Shown here one piece after another: positions 6,864-13,973 of a stretch of DNA of 19,598 nucleotides. The position numbers and the translations under genes were made by a program. Positions within the stretch are counted from its first letter, which is position 1. Every line of letters starts with the position of its first letter. This DNA is from JAVBNH01 sp031551635 (lineage in GTDB: Bacteria > Bacillota > Clostridia > Oscillospirales > Acutalibacteraceae): contig JAVBNH010000001.1 in NCBI GenBank assembly GCA_031551635.1, positions 1 to 19,598 of the forward strand, read 5' to 3'. A model generated the notes under the pieces. That model saw only the letters and a list, made by a program, of their open reading frames with translations, ran no database searches and was not told where the DNA came from.

Positions 6864-8636
6864 ATGGTTGAATTTTTAGGCAAGACAAAAAGAACCGATT
6901 ACTGCGGCGTTCTGAACGCTTCTTTTATCGGCAGAACAGTTACCGTTTGCGGCTGGACACAGCGTCAGCGCGACCTCGGCAGCTTGATTTTTATTGATCT
7001 GCGAGACCGCACGGGTATTGTTCAGCTTGCCTTTAATGACAACACCGACCGCTCTGTTTTTGAAAAAGCCTCCTCCTGCCGCAGTGAATATGTACTTGCG
7101 GCATCGGGTATTGTCAAGGAGCGCAGTGCGAAAAATACGGAAATTCCTACGGGCGAAATTGAAATTGAAGTTACAGAGCTGAAAATCCTCGGTGTTTCAG
7201 AAACACCTCCCTTCGAAATTATTCCGAATTGCCCGACAAGCGAGCTGACAAGGCTCAAATACAGATACCTTGATTTGCGCAGACCCGATTTACAAAGCAA
7301 TTTACTGCTGAGAAACAAGGTTCTGAAAATCACGCGTGATTATTTTTACGATAACGGCTTCATCGAAATTGAGACACCGATTTTAGTAAAATCAACACCT
7401 GAGGGTGCGAGGGACTTCCTTGTTCCCAGCCGCCTTCATAAGGGCGATTTTTATGCCCTGCCGCAGTCCCCGCAGATATATAAGCAAATTTCGATGGTCG
7501 CGGGCTTCGACAGATATATTCAGCTTGCGCGCTGCTTCCGTGACGAGGATTCCCGCGCGGACAGGCAACCGGAATTCACCCAGATTGACCTTGAGATGTC
7601 CTTTGTCGATGTTGACGATGTACTCTCGGTGGTTGAGGGTTATATAGTCAAGGTTTTTAAAGAAGCTATCGGCGTGACGCTCGAGGGCGGCATTCCGCGC
7701 TTCACCTTCGCGGAAATCATGGAGCGCTTCGGCACGGATAAGCCCGATATGCGCTACAAAATGGAGCTCATTAATTTCAGCGAAGAAGTTAAAAATTCAG
7801 GATTTTCTGTGTTTACCTCAGCCATTGAGGCTGGCGGCTCGGTGAGAGGCTTCAACGCGAAAAACGCGGTGGCAAAGCTCAGCAGAAAAGAAATCGACAA
7901 GCTCACCGAATCCGCAAAGGGTATAGGCGCTAAGGGGCTTGCCTGGATTCGCATGACTGAGGAGGGCATGACCTCCTCCTTTGGCAAATTCATGAGCGAC
8001 GATGAAATGAAAGCCATACTTGACAAAGCCGGAGCGCAAACAGGCGATGTTATAATCATTATTGCCGACGCGAAAAACTCCCTCGCCCTGTCGGTTTCCG
8101 GCGCATTGCGCTGTGAGGTCGCGAAAAAGCTTGACATAATTGAGGAGGGCTACAAATTCCTCTGGATTATGGAGATGCCATTTTTCGACTGGGATGAGGA
8201 GCTTGGGCAATTTGTGGCGATGCATCACCCATTTACCTCTCCGATGGACGAATGCCTTGAATACCTTGAGACCGACAAGGCTCACGTCAGAGCGAAGGCA
8301 TATGACCTTGTGCTCAACGGCATTGAGCTCTCAAGCGGTTCTATAAGAATCACCAATCCCGAATTGCAGGCGAAAATTTTCTCACTGCTCGGGCTGAGTG
8401 AAGCCGAAGCGCAGACAAAATTCGGCTTTCTTCTCGACTGTTTCAAATACGGCGCTCCCCCTCACGGCGGCGCAGGTCTCGGGCTTGACAGGCTCATAAT
8501 GCAGATGCTCGGCGCAGAAAGCTTGAGGGATGTTATTATGTATCCGAAGCTCAAGGATGCGACTGAATCCATGACGCAATGCCCGTCGCCGGTTGATGAA
8601 AAACAGCTCACGGAGCTCGGCTTAAAGCTTATATAA
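6864..8636 (+). CDS. aspS: Aspartate-tRNA ligase
   Basis: 590 residues from ATG 6864; the in-frame ATG at 6852 abuts GGGAAGG and is less likely. Charges tRNA-Asp (or tRNA-Asp and tRNA-Asn if non-discriminating, which cannot be decided here). An N-terminal OB-fold anticodon-binding domain (GWTQRQRDLGSLIFIDLRDRTG), the class II core with LRNKVLKITRDYF and ETPILVKSTPEGARDFLVPS (motif 1), and motif 2 FRDEDSRADRQPEFTQIDLE are seen. A GAD insertion typical of bacterial AspRS covers about residues 285-420, and motif 3 GGAGLGLDRLIMQML is near the end. Size matches bacterial AspRS (about 590). It lies between hisS and lgt in the same direction and is probably cotranscribed with them. Confidence 0.96.
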   Translation: MVEFLGKTKRTDYCGVLNASFIGRTVTVCGWTQRQRDLGSLIFIDLRDRTGIVQLAFNDNTDRSVFEKASSCRSEYVLAASGIVKERSAKNTEIPTGEIEIEVTELKILGVSETPPFEIIPNCPTSELTRLKYRYLDLRRPDLQSNLLLRNKVLKITRDYFYDNGFIEIETPILVKSTPEGARDFLVPSRLHKGDFYALPQSPQIYKQISMVAGFDRYIQLARCFRDEDSRADRQPEFTQIDLEMSFVDVDDVLSVVEGYIVKVFKEAIGVTLEGGIPRFTFAEIMERFGTDKPDMRYKMELINFSEEVKNSGFSVFTSAIEAGGSVRGFNAKNAVAKLSRKEIDKLTESAKGIGAKGLAWIRMTEEGMTSSFGKFMSDDEMKAILDKAGAQTGDVIIIIADAKNSLALSVSGALRCEVAKKLDIIEEGYKFLWIMEMPFFDWDEELGQFVAMHHPFTSPMDECLEYLETDKAHVRAKAYDLVLNGIELSSGSIRITNPELQAKIFSLLGLSEAEAQTKFGFLLDCFKYGAPPHGGAGLGLDRLIMQMLGAESLRDVIMYPKLKDATESMTQCPSPVDEKQLTELGLKLI

Positions 8637-8650
8637 ACGGGGTGTATTGA

Positions 8651-9700
8651 TTGAATTTTGATTTTTTGGGGGACTATACCGCCGTCAAATTTACCGGTAT
8701 AAGCAGGCTTTTTGACGTCGCGTCAACCTGCTTTTCTGTCGAGATGTTCGGAAAAACCTTTGAGGTGAAATGGTACGGTGTTTTAATAGCCTTCGGCTAC
8801 AGCCTCGCAGTGCTTTTCGGCGGGCGAATGGCGTTTAAATGGAAAATCGACCTCAATAAAATGCTCGATGTGCTCATTTACGGCACAGTCGCGGCTATAG
8901 TCGGAGCAAGACTTTATTATGTATTTTCCCAGTGGGATTATTTTGGTAAAAATCCCTTACAGATATTTAATCTCCGCGGCGGAGGGCTGGCTATTTACGG
9001 CGGTCTTATCGGAGGAATTCTCGCAGCTTACCTTACATGCCGTCTTGAAAAGCTGAACTTCTATAACCTGCTTGATATGGCAGGCATAAGCTTCCTTATC
9101 GGTCAGGGCATCGGGCGCTGGGGCAACTTCACAAATCAGGAGGCCTTCGGCACAAACACGAACCTACCCTGGGGCATGTGGAGTGAAAAAGTCTCGCAAA
9201 GCATTCAGCGCAGCTTGCCGGAGCTAGTAGTGGAACGGGGCATCATAATAGACCCGATGAAGCCAGTCCACCCGACGTTTTTATATGAGTCCCTCTGGTG
9301 CCTCGCGGGCGCGGGAATTCTTTACCTGATTTTGAGGAAATACCGCAAGTTCAGCGGTCAGATTTTTATCTGCTATGGCATATGGTACGGGCTTGAGCGC
9401 TTTTTTGTCGAGGGACTTCGCACAGACAGCCTCTACATACCCGGCACGGGAATCCGCCAGTCGCAGCTTTTATCTCTGGTTCTGGCACTCGCGTGCATTG
9501 TGCTGTTGATTGTAAAGCTGAGAAAATATCTCCGGAATCCCCAGCCTATTGAAGGTGTTGACTTCTTCCCCGAAAAGGTTATAAAAATCAAAGGCAAGAG
9601 CAAAAAAGAAGCAGCCGCGGCTGAAGCTCTCACAGAACCCCCGAAAGATACACCGCCACCTAAGGAAGAGTCGCCGGAGGAAGAGAATAAAACTGATTAG
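8651..9700 (+). CDS. lgt: Prolipoprotein diacylglyceryl transferase
   Basis: 349 residues starting at TTG 8651; the ribosome site AACGGGGTG overlaps the aspS stop. Lgt transfers a diacylglyceryl group from phosphatidylglycerol to the lipobox cysteine of prolipoproteins, in the cytoplasmic membrane. Seven or so membrane segments are seen, with WYGVLIAFGY near residue 41, RLYYVFSQWDYF near 87, the LRGGGLAIYGGLIGG loop (108-122), and the signature GRWGNFTNQEAFG at 155-167 with its essential arginine. HPTFLYES and RFFVEGLRTDSLY follow. The last 40 residues are a charged, proline- and glutamate-rich tail (KGKSKKEAAAAEALTE onward) not needed for the family fold. lgt is not usually found after aspS. 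Confidence 0.95.
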   Translation: MNFDFLGDYTAVKFTGISRLFDVASTCFSVEMFGKTFEVKWYGVLIAFGYSLAVLFGGRMAFKWKIDLNKMLDVLIYGTVAAIVGARLYYVFSQWDYFGKNPLQIFNLRGGGLAIYGGLIGGILAAYLTCRLEKLNFYNLLDMAGISFLIGQGIGRWGNFTNQEAFGTNTNLPWGMWSEKVSQSIQRSLPELVVERGIIIDPMKPVHPTFLYESLWCLAGAGILYLILRKYRKFSGQIFICYGIWYGLERFFVEGLRTDSLYIPGTGIRQSQLLSLVLALACIVLLIVKLRKYLRNPQPIEGVDFFPEKVIKIKGKSKKEAAAAEALTEPPKDTPPPKEESPEEENKTD

Positions 9701-9786
9701 ACTGCTTAATTTATAAGTATTTTTGCTTTGTTTAAATGCGGCTTAGCATAAAAACTCAATTGTTCAAAAAAAAGTAAAAAAACTGC

Positions 9787-9815
9787 TTGCAATTATGGAC
9801 GAATAATGTTATTAT
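9787..9815 (+). promoter_or_regulatory. SigA-type promoter for rpsT
   Basis: -35 box TTGCAA (9787-9792) and -10 box TATTAT (9810-9815) lie 17 bases apart, 36 bases before the rpsT start. The region after lgt (9701-9786) has only weak hairpins and no clear terminator. Confidence 0.65.
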
Positions 9816-9851
9816 ACTCTAGTGTATGAAACAAAGGAGGTGCAACGAACC

Positions 9852-10106
9852 ATGCCTAATATAAAGTCTGCAAAAAAGCGTGTTAAGGTTAACGCCGCGA
9901 AAGCAGCACGCAATAAATCGACTAATTCGGCTCTCAAAACCGCTATCAAGAAGGCGAATGCCGCTCTTGAGACAAACGCCGCCGACAAAGCCGAGATTGT
10001 TAATATTGCATTCAAAAAGATTGATCAGGCTGCTGAAAAGGGGCTTCTTCATAAGAATAACGCCGCTCGCAAAAAGTCCGCTCTTGCTTTGAAGCTCAAT
10101 AAATAA
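9852..10106 (+). CDS. rpsT: 30S ribosomal protein S20
   Basis: 84 residues, the normal length for S20. The ATG at 9852 is fixed by a very strong AGGAGGT (9835-9841) and by the N-terminal MPNIKSAKKRVKVNAAKAAR, which matches the family start; an upstream GTG at 9822 is not used. The protein is lysine/alanine-rich and helical (NKSTNSALKTAIKKANAAL, FKKIDQAAEKGLLHKNNAARKKS). It binds 16S rRNA early in 30S assembly. It is a single gene with its own promoter. No clear terminator follows, so transcription may continue into the next small gene. Confidence 0.96.
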   Translation: MPNIKSAKKRVKVNAAKAARNKSTNSALKTAIKKANAALETNAADKAEIVNIAFKKIDQAAEKGLLHKNNAARKKSALALKLNK

Positions 10107-10236
10107 ACTCCAAAAACGGTCTTGTTTTCACGAGCGTAATGTCCTTGTTTCATAAGTTTATGTATTCAAGATGAATATTAATTTACGTTTTGTAAACAAT
10201 TATTAAAAATAATGTACTGTGAAAGGACGGTTTATT

Positions 10237-10416
10237 ATGTTAAAGAAACTTTGCAAAGCAATCGGAATTTTACTTGCCGTTATCAGCGTCGCTGTCGCGG
10301 CTTATCTCGTTATCGTTAAGATAATGAACAAAAAACAGGCTCTGCCTGACCCGGAAGAGAATTATGTCTCCTGCTCATGTCTTGACGAGGAGTTCATCAG
10401 CGAAACCGTAGCGTAA
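10237..10416 (+). CDS. Small single-pass membrane protein with a Cys-Ser-Cys motif
   Basis: 59 residues from ATG 10237, preceded by GAAAGGA at a spacing of about 9; an in-frame GTG at 10219 overlaps that ribosome site and is rejected. One membrane helix (about residues 9-29, IGILLAVISVAVAAYLVIVKI) follows a short basic N-terminus, then a basic stretch MNKKQ and an acidic tail with VSCSCLDEEF. The two cysteines could bind metal or form a disulphide, but no function is recognised. A possible promoter (TTGTAA 10190-10195, TGTACT 10213-10218, 17-base spacer) is weak. It ends 12 bases before a strong terminator shared with the convergent gene. Confidence 0.7.
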   Translation: MLKKLCKAIGILLAVISVAVAAYLVIVKIMNKKQALPDPEENYVSCSCLDEEFISETVA

Positions 10417-10427
10417 ATAAAAAAGAG

Positions 10428-10460
10428 AAAGCCCGCGGATTTATAAGTCCTGCGGGCTTT
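10428..10460. terminator. Bidirectional rho-independent terminator
   Basis: AAAGCCCGC (10428-10436) pairs with GCGGGCTTT (10452-10460); the stem can continue with GA/TC after a small mismatch. T-rich sequence follows on the plus strand (TTTTTATTTT) and A-rich sequence precedes it (AAATAAAAAAG), so it works both ways. It separates the convergent genes ending at 10416 and 10478. Confidence 0.9.
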
Positions 10461-10477
10461 TTATTTTGTTAATTATA

Positions 10478-11188
10478 CTAATATGGTAAAGGCATCAAGC
10501 CAGGAACAAGGAAGTTTATAATTTTGATAAATAATTCGTCAAACCAGTCGGATATTCTTTCAAAAATGTTTGGTTCGCGTATTTCAAAAACCAAAGCCCT
10601 TACCATTACGTCCGCGTCAGAACACGGCAGTGTAAAGCATACAGTTCCGGCTTTCTTGGGTATAAACGTTAACGCATCAGCCATTGAATTTGTAGTTATT
10701 TCGCAATAATTGTCGTCAGAAAAGACTAGGTAACCGCAAGGCCAGTCTTCTATATCGTCATCGCTAATAATATGATTTTTGCCTAAACGCAATGTTTTTT
10801 TTATGTTTTTTGCCCCTTTTTCAATTGTAAAGCTTATCGGAGTTACATTTTCTTCGTCAGCTGTCAAAATTAAGTCTGCGTCTCCGGCAGCGACAGTCAA
10901 AAACTGCGCGAGAGTTATATTTGTATCTTTTTCCTTAAAACTCCCGAGATACTTTAATACCGTATCATCAGAAGAATTCCAGCTGCAACCCTCCGGTACG
11001 GAAGCATATAAGACTGTGCCGAAGGGTATATTATCGCTGCCGCCGGTTACGGTTTGCTTTGTCCAGTCGCTAAAAACCGCAGTTATTTCATATTCACCTG
11101 CAGCCGAAACCGGAACAGTCATTAAGCTGGAAACACCCATTCCCAGAATCATCATTACCGCTAAAATTATACTTAGTATCTTTTTCAT
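10478..11188 (-). CDS. Secreted protein of unknown function with a hydrophobic C-terminal tail
   Basis: 236 residues. The minus-strand ATG (11186-11188) is preceded by AAAGGTGAT. A classical signal peptide is seen (MKKILSIILAVMMILGMGVS, then SLMTVPVSAAG) with likely cleavage after VSA. The mature part is mostly beta-type with sequence such as AVFSDWTKQTVTGG, DADLILTADEENV and GTVCFTLPCSDADVMVRALVFE, suggestive of a small immunoglobulin-like or beta-sandwich domain, but no family is recognised. The last 30 residues (NIFERISDWFDELFIKIINF, then LVPGL) form an amphipathic to hydrophobic segment, resembling the tails of the gene at 18240-19280 and the relic at 11250-11390. The nearest clear promoter (11508-11536) is about 310 bases upstream and may have belonged to the lost gene. 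Confidence 0.75.
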   Translation of the reverse strand: MKKILSIILAVMMILGMGVSSLMTVPVSAAGEYEITAVFSDWTKQTVTGGSDNIPFGTVLYASVPEGCSWNSSDDTVLKYLGSFKEKDTNITLAQFLTVAAGDADLILTADEENVTPISFTIEKGAKNIKKTLRLGKNHIISDDDIEDWPCGYLVFSDDNYCEITTNSMADALTFIPKKAGTVCFTLPCSDADVMVRALVFEIREPNIFERISDWFDELFIKIINFLVPGLMPLPY

Positions 11189-11249
11189 TTATATCACCTT
11201 TCCATTAGATTTCATTTATCACTAAAATAATTCTTGTCCCGAACCCATA

Positions 11250-11390
11250 TCAGTTAAGTGATATAATAATATCTGAAATCTCAGTGGTATCTATTCCGAA
11301 AAAATCCAGTATGTTTTTTATAACAGTTTAGAATTTAACTAACCAATCTGTCATATCCATCGAATTTCCTCTTAAGAATTGGTTTTCATC
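11250..11390 (-). pseudogene. Relic of the C-terminal end of a secreted protein
   Basis: On the minus strand, one frame reads DENQFLRGNSMDMTDWLVKF, then a TAA (11328-11330), then TVIKNILDFFGIDTTEISDI and a few more residues to a TGA at 11250-11252. Ignoring the internal stop, DWLVKF-x-TVIKNILDFFG lines up with DWFDELFIKIINFLVPG at the end of the adjacent secreted protein. It is read as the decayed tail of a lost paralogue, with the rest of the gene deleted. The match is short and based on pattern only. Confidence 0.4.
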
Positions 11391-11507
11391 TTATATTACT
11401 TAACTGTTAAACACAATCATAAGCATCCTTCCAAAAAGTAATAAATCACAAGAAGTAAAAAGGTCTGTGAGTTATACATAATGGCTTTTTGAAATATTGA
11501 TACTTTT

Positions 11508-11536
11508 ATTATGTGGTAAGCCAACACAAATGTCAA
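11508..11536 (-). promoter_or_regulatory. Minus-strand SigA-type promoter
   Basis: On the minus strand TTGACA (11531-11536) and CATAAT (11508-11513) are 17 bases apart. Transcription would start near 11501 and run through the relic into the secreted protein gene (start 11188). The 11189-11582 gap also contains an ACATAAT/ATTATGT inverted repeat around 11476-11513 and otherwise only AT-rich sequence. Confidence 0.55.
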
Positions 11537-11582
11537 TAGAATTTTGAAAATTTGTATAATATGCTGAAAATAATTTTGTGAT

Positions 11583-12563
11583 TTAAACATATTTATTATT
11601 CAGTAGTAGCTGCCTTGTAACCCTCTCCCTCAGCTGCTTCACAAAACCGCTCGGAGACAAAACCTTGATAACCGGACCGAAGCCCAGAATTCTAATCAGC
11701 AGCTCTGTCTCGTCGTTCGGGTCAAAATAGACACGGCAGATATATAAGTCGCGCTTTTTGTCATATTCAGTCTGTTTTTCATAGGATGAAAATTGCAGCA
11801 TAAACCGCTCAGGCGCGTTACGCTCGTCCTTTATCTCAATCACAAGCGGCTCGTTTTCGTTCCTCTCGCGGTACACCGCTTCAAAAACCTCGCGGTTCGC
11901 AAAACACTCCTCCAGCTCAACAAGCTCGCTTATTCGTGAAAGGTTCAGGATTACCTTTATTAGCCGTTGTTGTTTTTTATTATAGGCAAGGCATAACAGG
12001 CGGAATTTATCGTCCTTCGCGCAGAAGCTGATTTTATAGGGGTAATACTGCCTGAAGCTGCGGGAGCCGCCGGACTCATATTTAATCCTGAGCATTCGCC
12101 CCTCTTTGCAGGCGGCTAAAATCCGCCGGAAAATCTCCCGGTAATTGCCGTCTTTATAATCATCGCCGTCGCGGCTAATATCATAAGCATTAAAATCCGA
12201 CGGCAAAAACAGCGGTTCGACGTCGTAGAGAGATTCCCGCAACACCTTTAACATGTCTTCCTCCAGAAAAAGTGCGATTCGCCTGTCGTCAAGCATTGCT
12301 CTCAGCCACGATTTTTCGAGCAGCGTCAAGGGTCTTTTTATGTTTTCAGATGAAAGCTTCGGAAAGTATAAACCGTCCCTCTGCTCAAGAAGCGCCCACT
12401 CGCTTGAAAAAAGCGAGGGCAGCAAATGAAAAGCGCTGTCAAGAAAGCCTTCGCTTTCAACGAGTTTCTCAATCTCCGCGCGGCTCATACCCTCCCGCGC
12501 CCGCTCTAAAAGGCGCGAAACAACATTAAAATAACAGCCGTAAACCTCACTGAACAGCTCCAT
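11583..12563 (-). CDS. WYL-domain protein, second gene of the pair
   Basis: 326 residues. Residues about 1-70 look like a degenerate winged-helix region (MSRAEIEKLVESEGF). About 144-215 is a WYL domain: FRRILAACKEGRMLRIKYES, then YYPYKISFCAKDDKFRLLCL, where the usual W-Y-L signature is changed to FRLLCL. About 240-318 is the WYL C-terminal extension (WCX) ending RILGFGPVIKVLSPSGFVKQ. WYL proteins are transcription regulators that sense nucleic acids or nucleotides; PafBC and DriD respond to single-stranded DNA. The ATG overlaps the stop of the upstream WYL gene (TAATG), so the two are translated together and probably form one complex. The divergent neighbour is rtcB. Which ligand it senses is unknown. 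Confidence 0.8.
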   Translation of the reverse strand: MELFSEVYGCYFNVVSRLLERAREGMSRAEIEKLVESEGFLDSAFHLLPSLFSSEWALLEQRDGLYFPKLSSENIKRPLTLLEKSWLRAMLDDRRIALFLEEDMLKVLRESLYDVEPLFLPSDFNAYDISRDGDDYKDGNYREIFRRILAACKEGRMLRIKYESGGSRSFRQYYPYKISFCAKDDKFRLLCLAYNKKQQRLIKVILNLSRISELVELEECFANREVFEAVYRERNENEPLVIEIKDERNAPERFMLQFSSYEKQTEYDKKRDLYICRVYFDPNDETELLIRILGFGPVIKVLSPSGFVKQLRERVTRQLLLNNKYV

Positions 12564-13807
12564 TAGCCTTCACCGCCAATTTTTTCAGTTTCTTTTTCCG
12601 CATACAAATCATAAAGCTTTTGTATATCATCGTAAAATCGGTCAATAACCGTACGATTTGTCCCCTCAAGGCTTATTATCCTGCCGACAAAGGTCTTGAT
12701 CCATGGCGAAATTTCGTTAATATCAAAAACCTCAATCGAGTACATATAGGTATTTTCACAAAGCCGTTCAAGTGTGCCGCCGCGCCCCTCGCGCTCAATT
12801 CGCTCAAGAACATATTTCTCACTCGTTTCATTTATATATAGCTTCATCGAGAGCTTTTCTGTCCGGCTTTTACCCTCAAAAATCACACCCCAGACCTTAC
12901 TCCGGTTTCTCTCAAGCTTTTCGTGCATAAGAGCCGCCTGTGGGTATTTTTCACCGGGTTTAACGTTTTTTATGTAGTCGAGGCGAATGCAGGTGAAGCG
13001 TCCGCTTTGCAACGAATACATGCACAAAAATCTTCGCCCGCTTCTCAGGCTGACGAAAATTTCGAGCGGCAACGCACTCAGGAGAAGGGTTTTGCCTGTT
13101 CTGTCGCTCTGGTTTTCGACAATAACTGTGCGTTCCTCACGGATGCATTTTATCAGAGTCAGCAGTATACCGTCCTCAAGCGTGTGCGCTATATACTGAT
13201 GCTTAAAGGAAAATATTTCGTTTCCGGCATTTTCACGATCCATTATAAAACTGCCTATCTCGCCGAAGGGCGCCGAGCCCTGAAAAAATTTCACCGCGTC
13301 AAGAAGGGGTTCACTTATAATATCAGTATCCTCCGAGAGCCTGTAAAAAAACGATTTTCCCCTTTTTTCAACGCACAAAATGCCATTCGAAACATATTCG
13401 CCGCATTTATTCCTGAGTGTCTGAGTGTCAAATATTATTCCGCTTTTCAGCGAAACCGCATCGCATAGGCTACCTAAGTCCATCTCTCCGCCGCTGAGAA
13501 TATCAAGTAAGTAAAAATGCAGATTTATATCATTAGAGGTAAAGCTCTTCGATTTCCACGCGGCATATAGGGGATTCACCGGGATTCTTTCACAGTCAAC
13601 CGATATAAATGAGGTTTTGGCGCCGTCCTTATATTCCCATTTCATATAATCCCCAAGATAACTCTCGCAGCGGCGTTTTTCGTTGTCATAGGTACGCGCG
13701 GACTTTTTGTTAAAATCCTCACGCGACTTAAAACCATATACGTAAAAGTCACGCATATAGTCCCGGATTTTATCAAATTTTTTTATAAGCTCCGAAAATC
13801 CCGCCAA
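12563..13807 (-). CDS. WYL-domain protein, first gene of the pair, divergent from rtcB
   Basis: 414 residues if translation starts at TTG 13807. The longer reading from TTG 13837 starts about at the predicted transcription start, so it is unlikely; AGGAAAG precedes 13807. The N-terminus (FSELIKKFDKIRDYMRDFYV, then YGFKSREDFNKKSARTYDNE) is rich in basic and aromatic residues and is probably a DNA-binding head. A winged-helix-like part follows (about 100-165: ILSGGEMDLGSLCDAVSLKSG). The WYL domain is at about 213-285 (EDGILLTLIKCIREERTVIV through RRFLCMYSLQSGRFTCIRLDYI); the WYL triad itself is not kept. The C-terminal third resembles WCX. The shared TAATG with the next gene recalls tandem PafB-PafC. 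Control of the divergent rtcB is inferred from position. Confidence 0.78.
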   Translation of the reverse strand: MAGFSELIKKFDKIRDYMRDFYVYGFKSREDFNKKSARTYDNEKRRCESYLGDYMKWEYKDGAKTSFISVDCERIPVNPLYAAWKSKSFTSNDINLHFYLLDILSGGEMDLGSLCDAVSLKSGIIFDTQTLRNKCGEYVSNGILCVEKRGKSFFYRLSEDTDIISEPLLDAVKFFQGSAPFGEIGSFIMDRENAGNEIFSFKHQYIAHTLEDGILLTLIKCIREERTVIVENQSDRTGKTLLLSALPLEIFVSLRSGRRFLCMYSLQSGRFTCIRLDYIKNVKPGEKYPQAALMHEKLERNRSKVWGVIFEGKSRTEKLSMKLYINETSEKYVLERIEREGRGGTLERLCENTYMYSIEVFDINEISPWIKTFVGRIISLEGTNRTVIDRFYDDIQKLYDLYAEKETEKIGGEG

Positions 13808-13842
13808 AACAATCACTTTCCTATTAAAAATAGTCAATAACC

Positions 13843-13871
13843 ATTATACAGGATTTACCTTAAATAATCAA
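13843..13871 (-). promoter_or_regulatory. Promoter of the WYL gene pair
   Basis: On the minus strand TTGATT (13866-13871) and a perfect TATAAT (13843-13848) are 17 bases apart. The predicted start is near 13836, giving a short leader to the TTG at 13807. Confidence 0.7.
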
Positions 13872-13893
13872 CTTCGCAAACTTTTTTAAATGC

Positions 13894-13920
13894 ATAATGA
13901 TATAAATTCCATTATAATGG
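13894..13920 (+). promoter_or_regulatory. rtcB -10 box inside a palindrome; candidate operator
   Basis: CCATTATAATGG (13909-13920) is a perfect 12-base palindrome containing TATAAT (13913-13918). ATAATG (13894-13899) and CATTAT (13910-13915) form a further inverted repeat with a 10-base gap. No recognisable -35 box lies 16-18 bases upstream of TATAAT, so rtcB probably needs an activator. CCATTATA recurs at 13841-13848, over the -10 of the divergent promoter. Confidence 0.5.
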
Positions 13921-13973
13921 GAGCATAACATTAAATACTAGGTGTAGAAGCTTAGTAAAGAGAGGCGAAAACT

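Noticed and set aside
12923..13468. 181-codon plus-strand ORF
   Set aside because: Shadow of the first WYL gene; no family resemblance.
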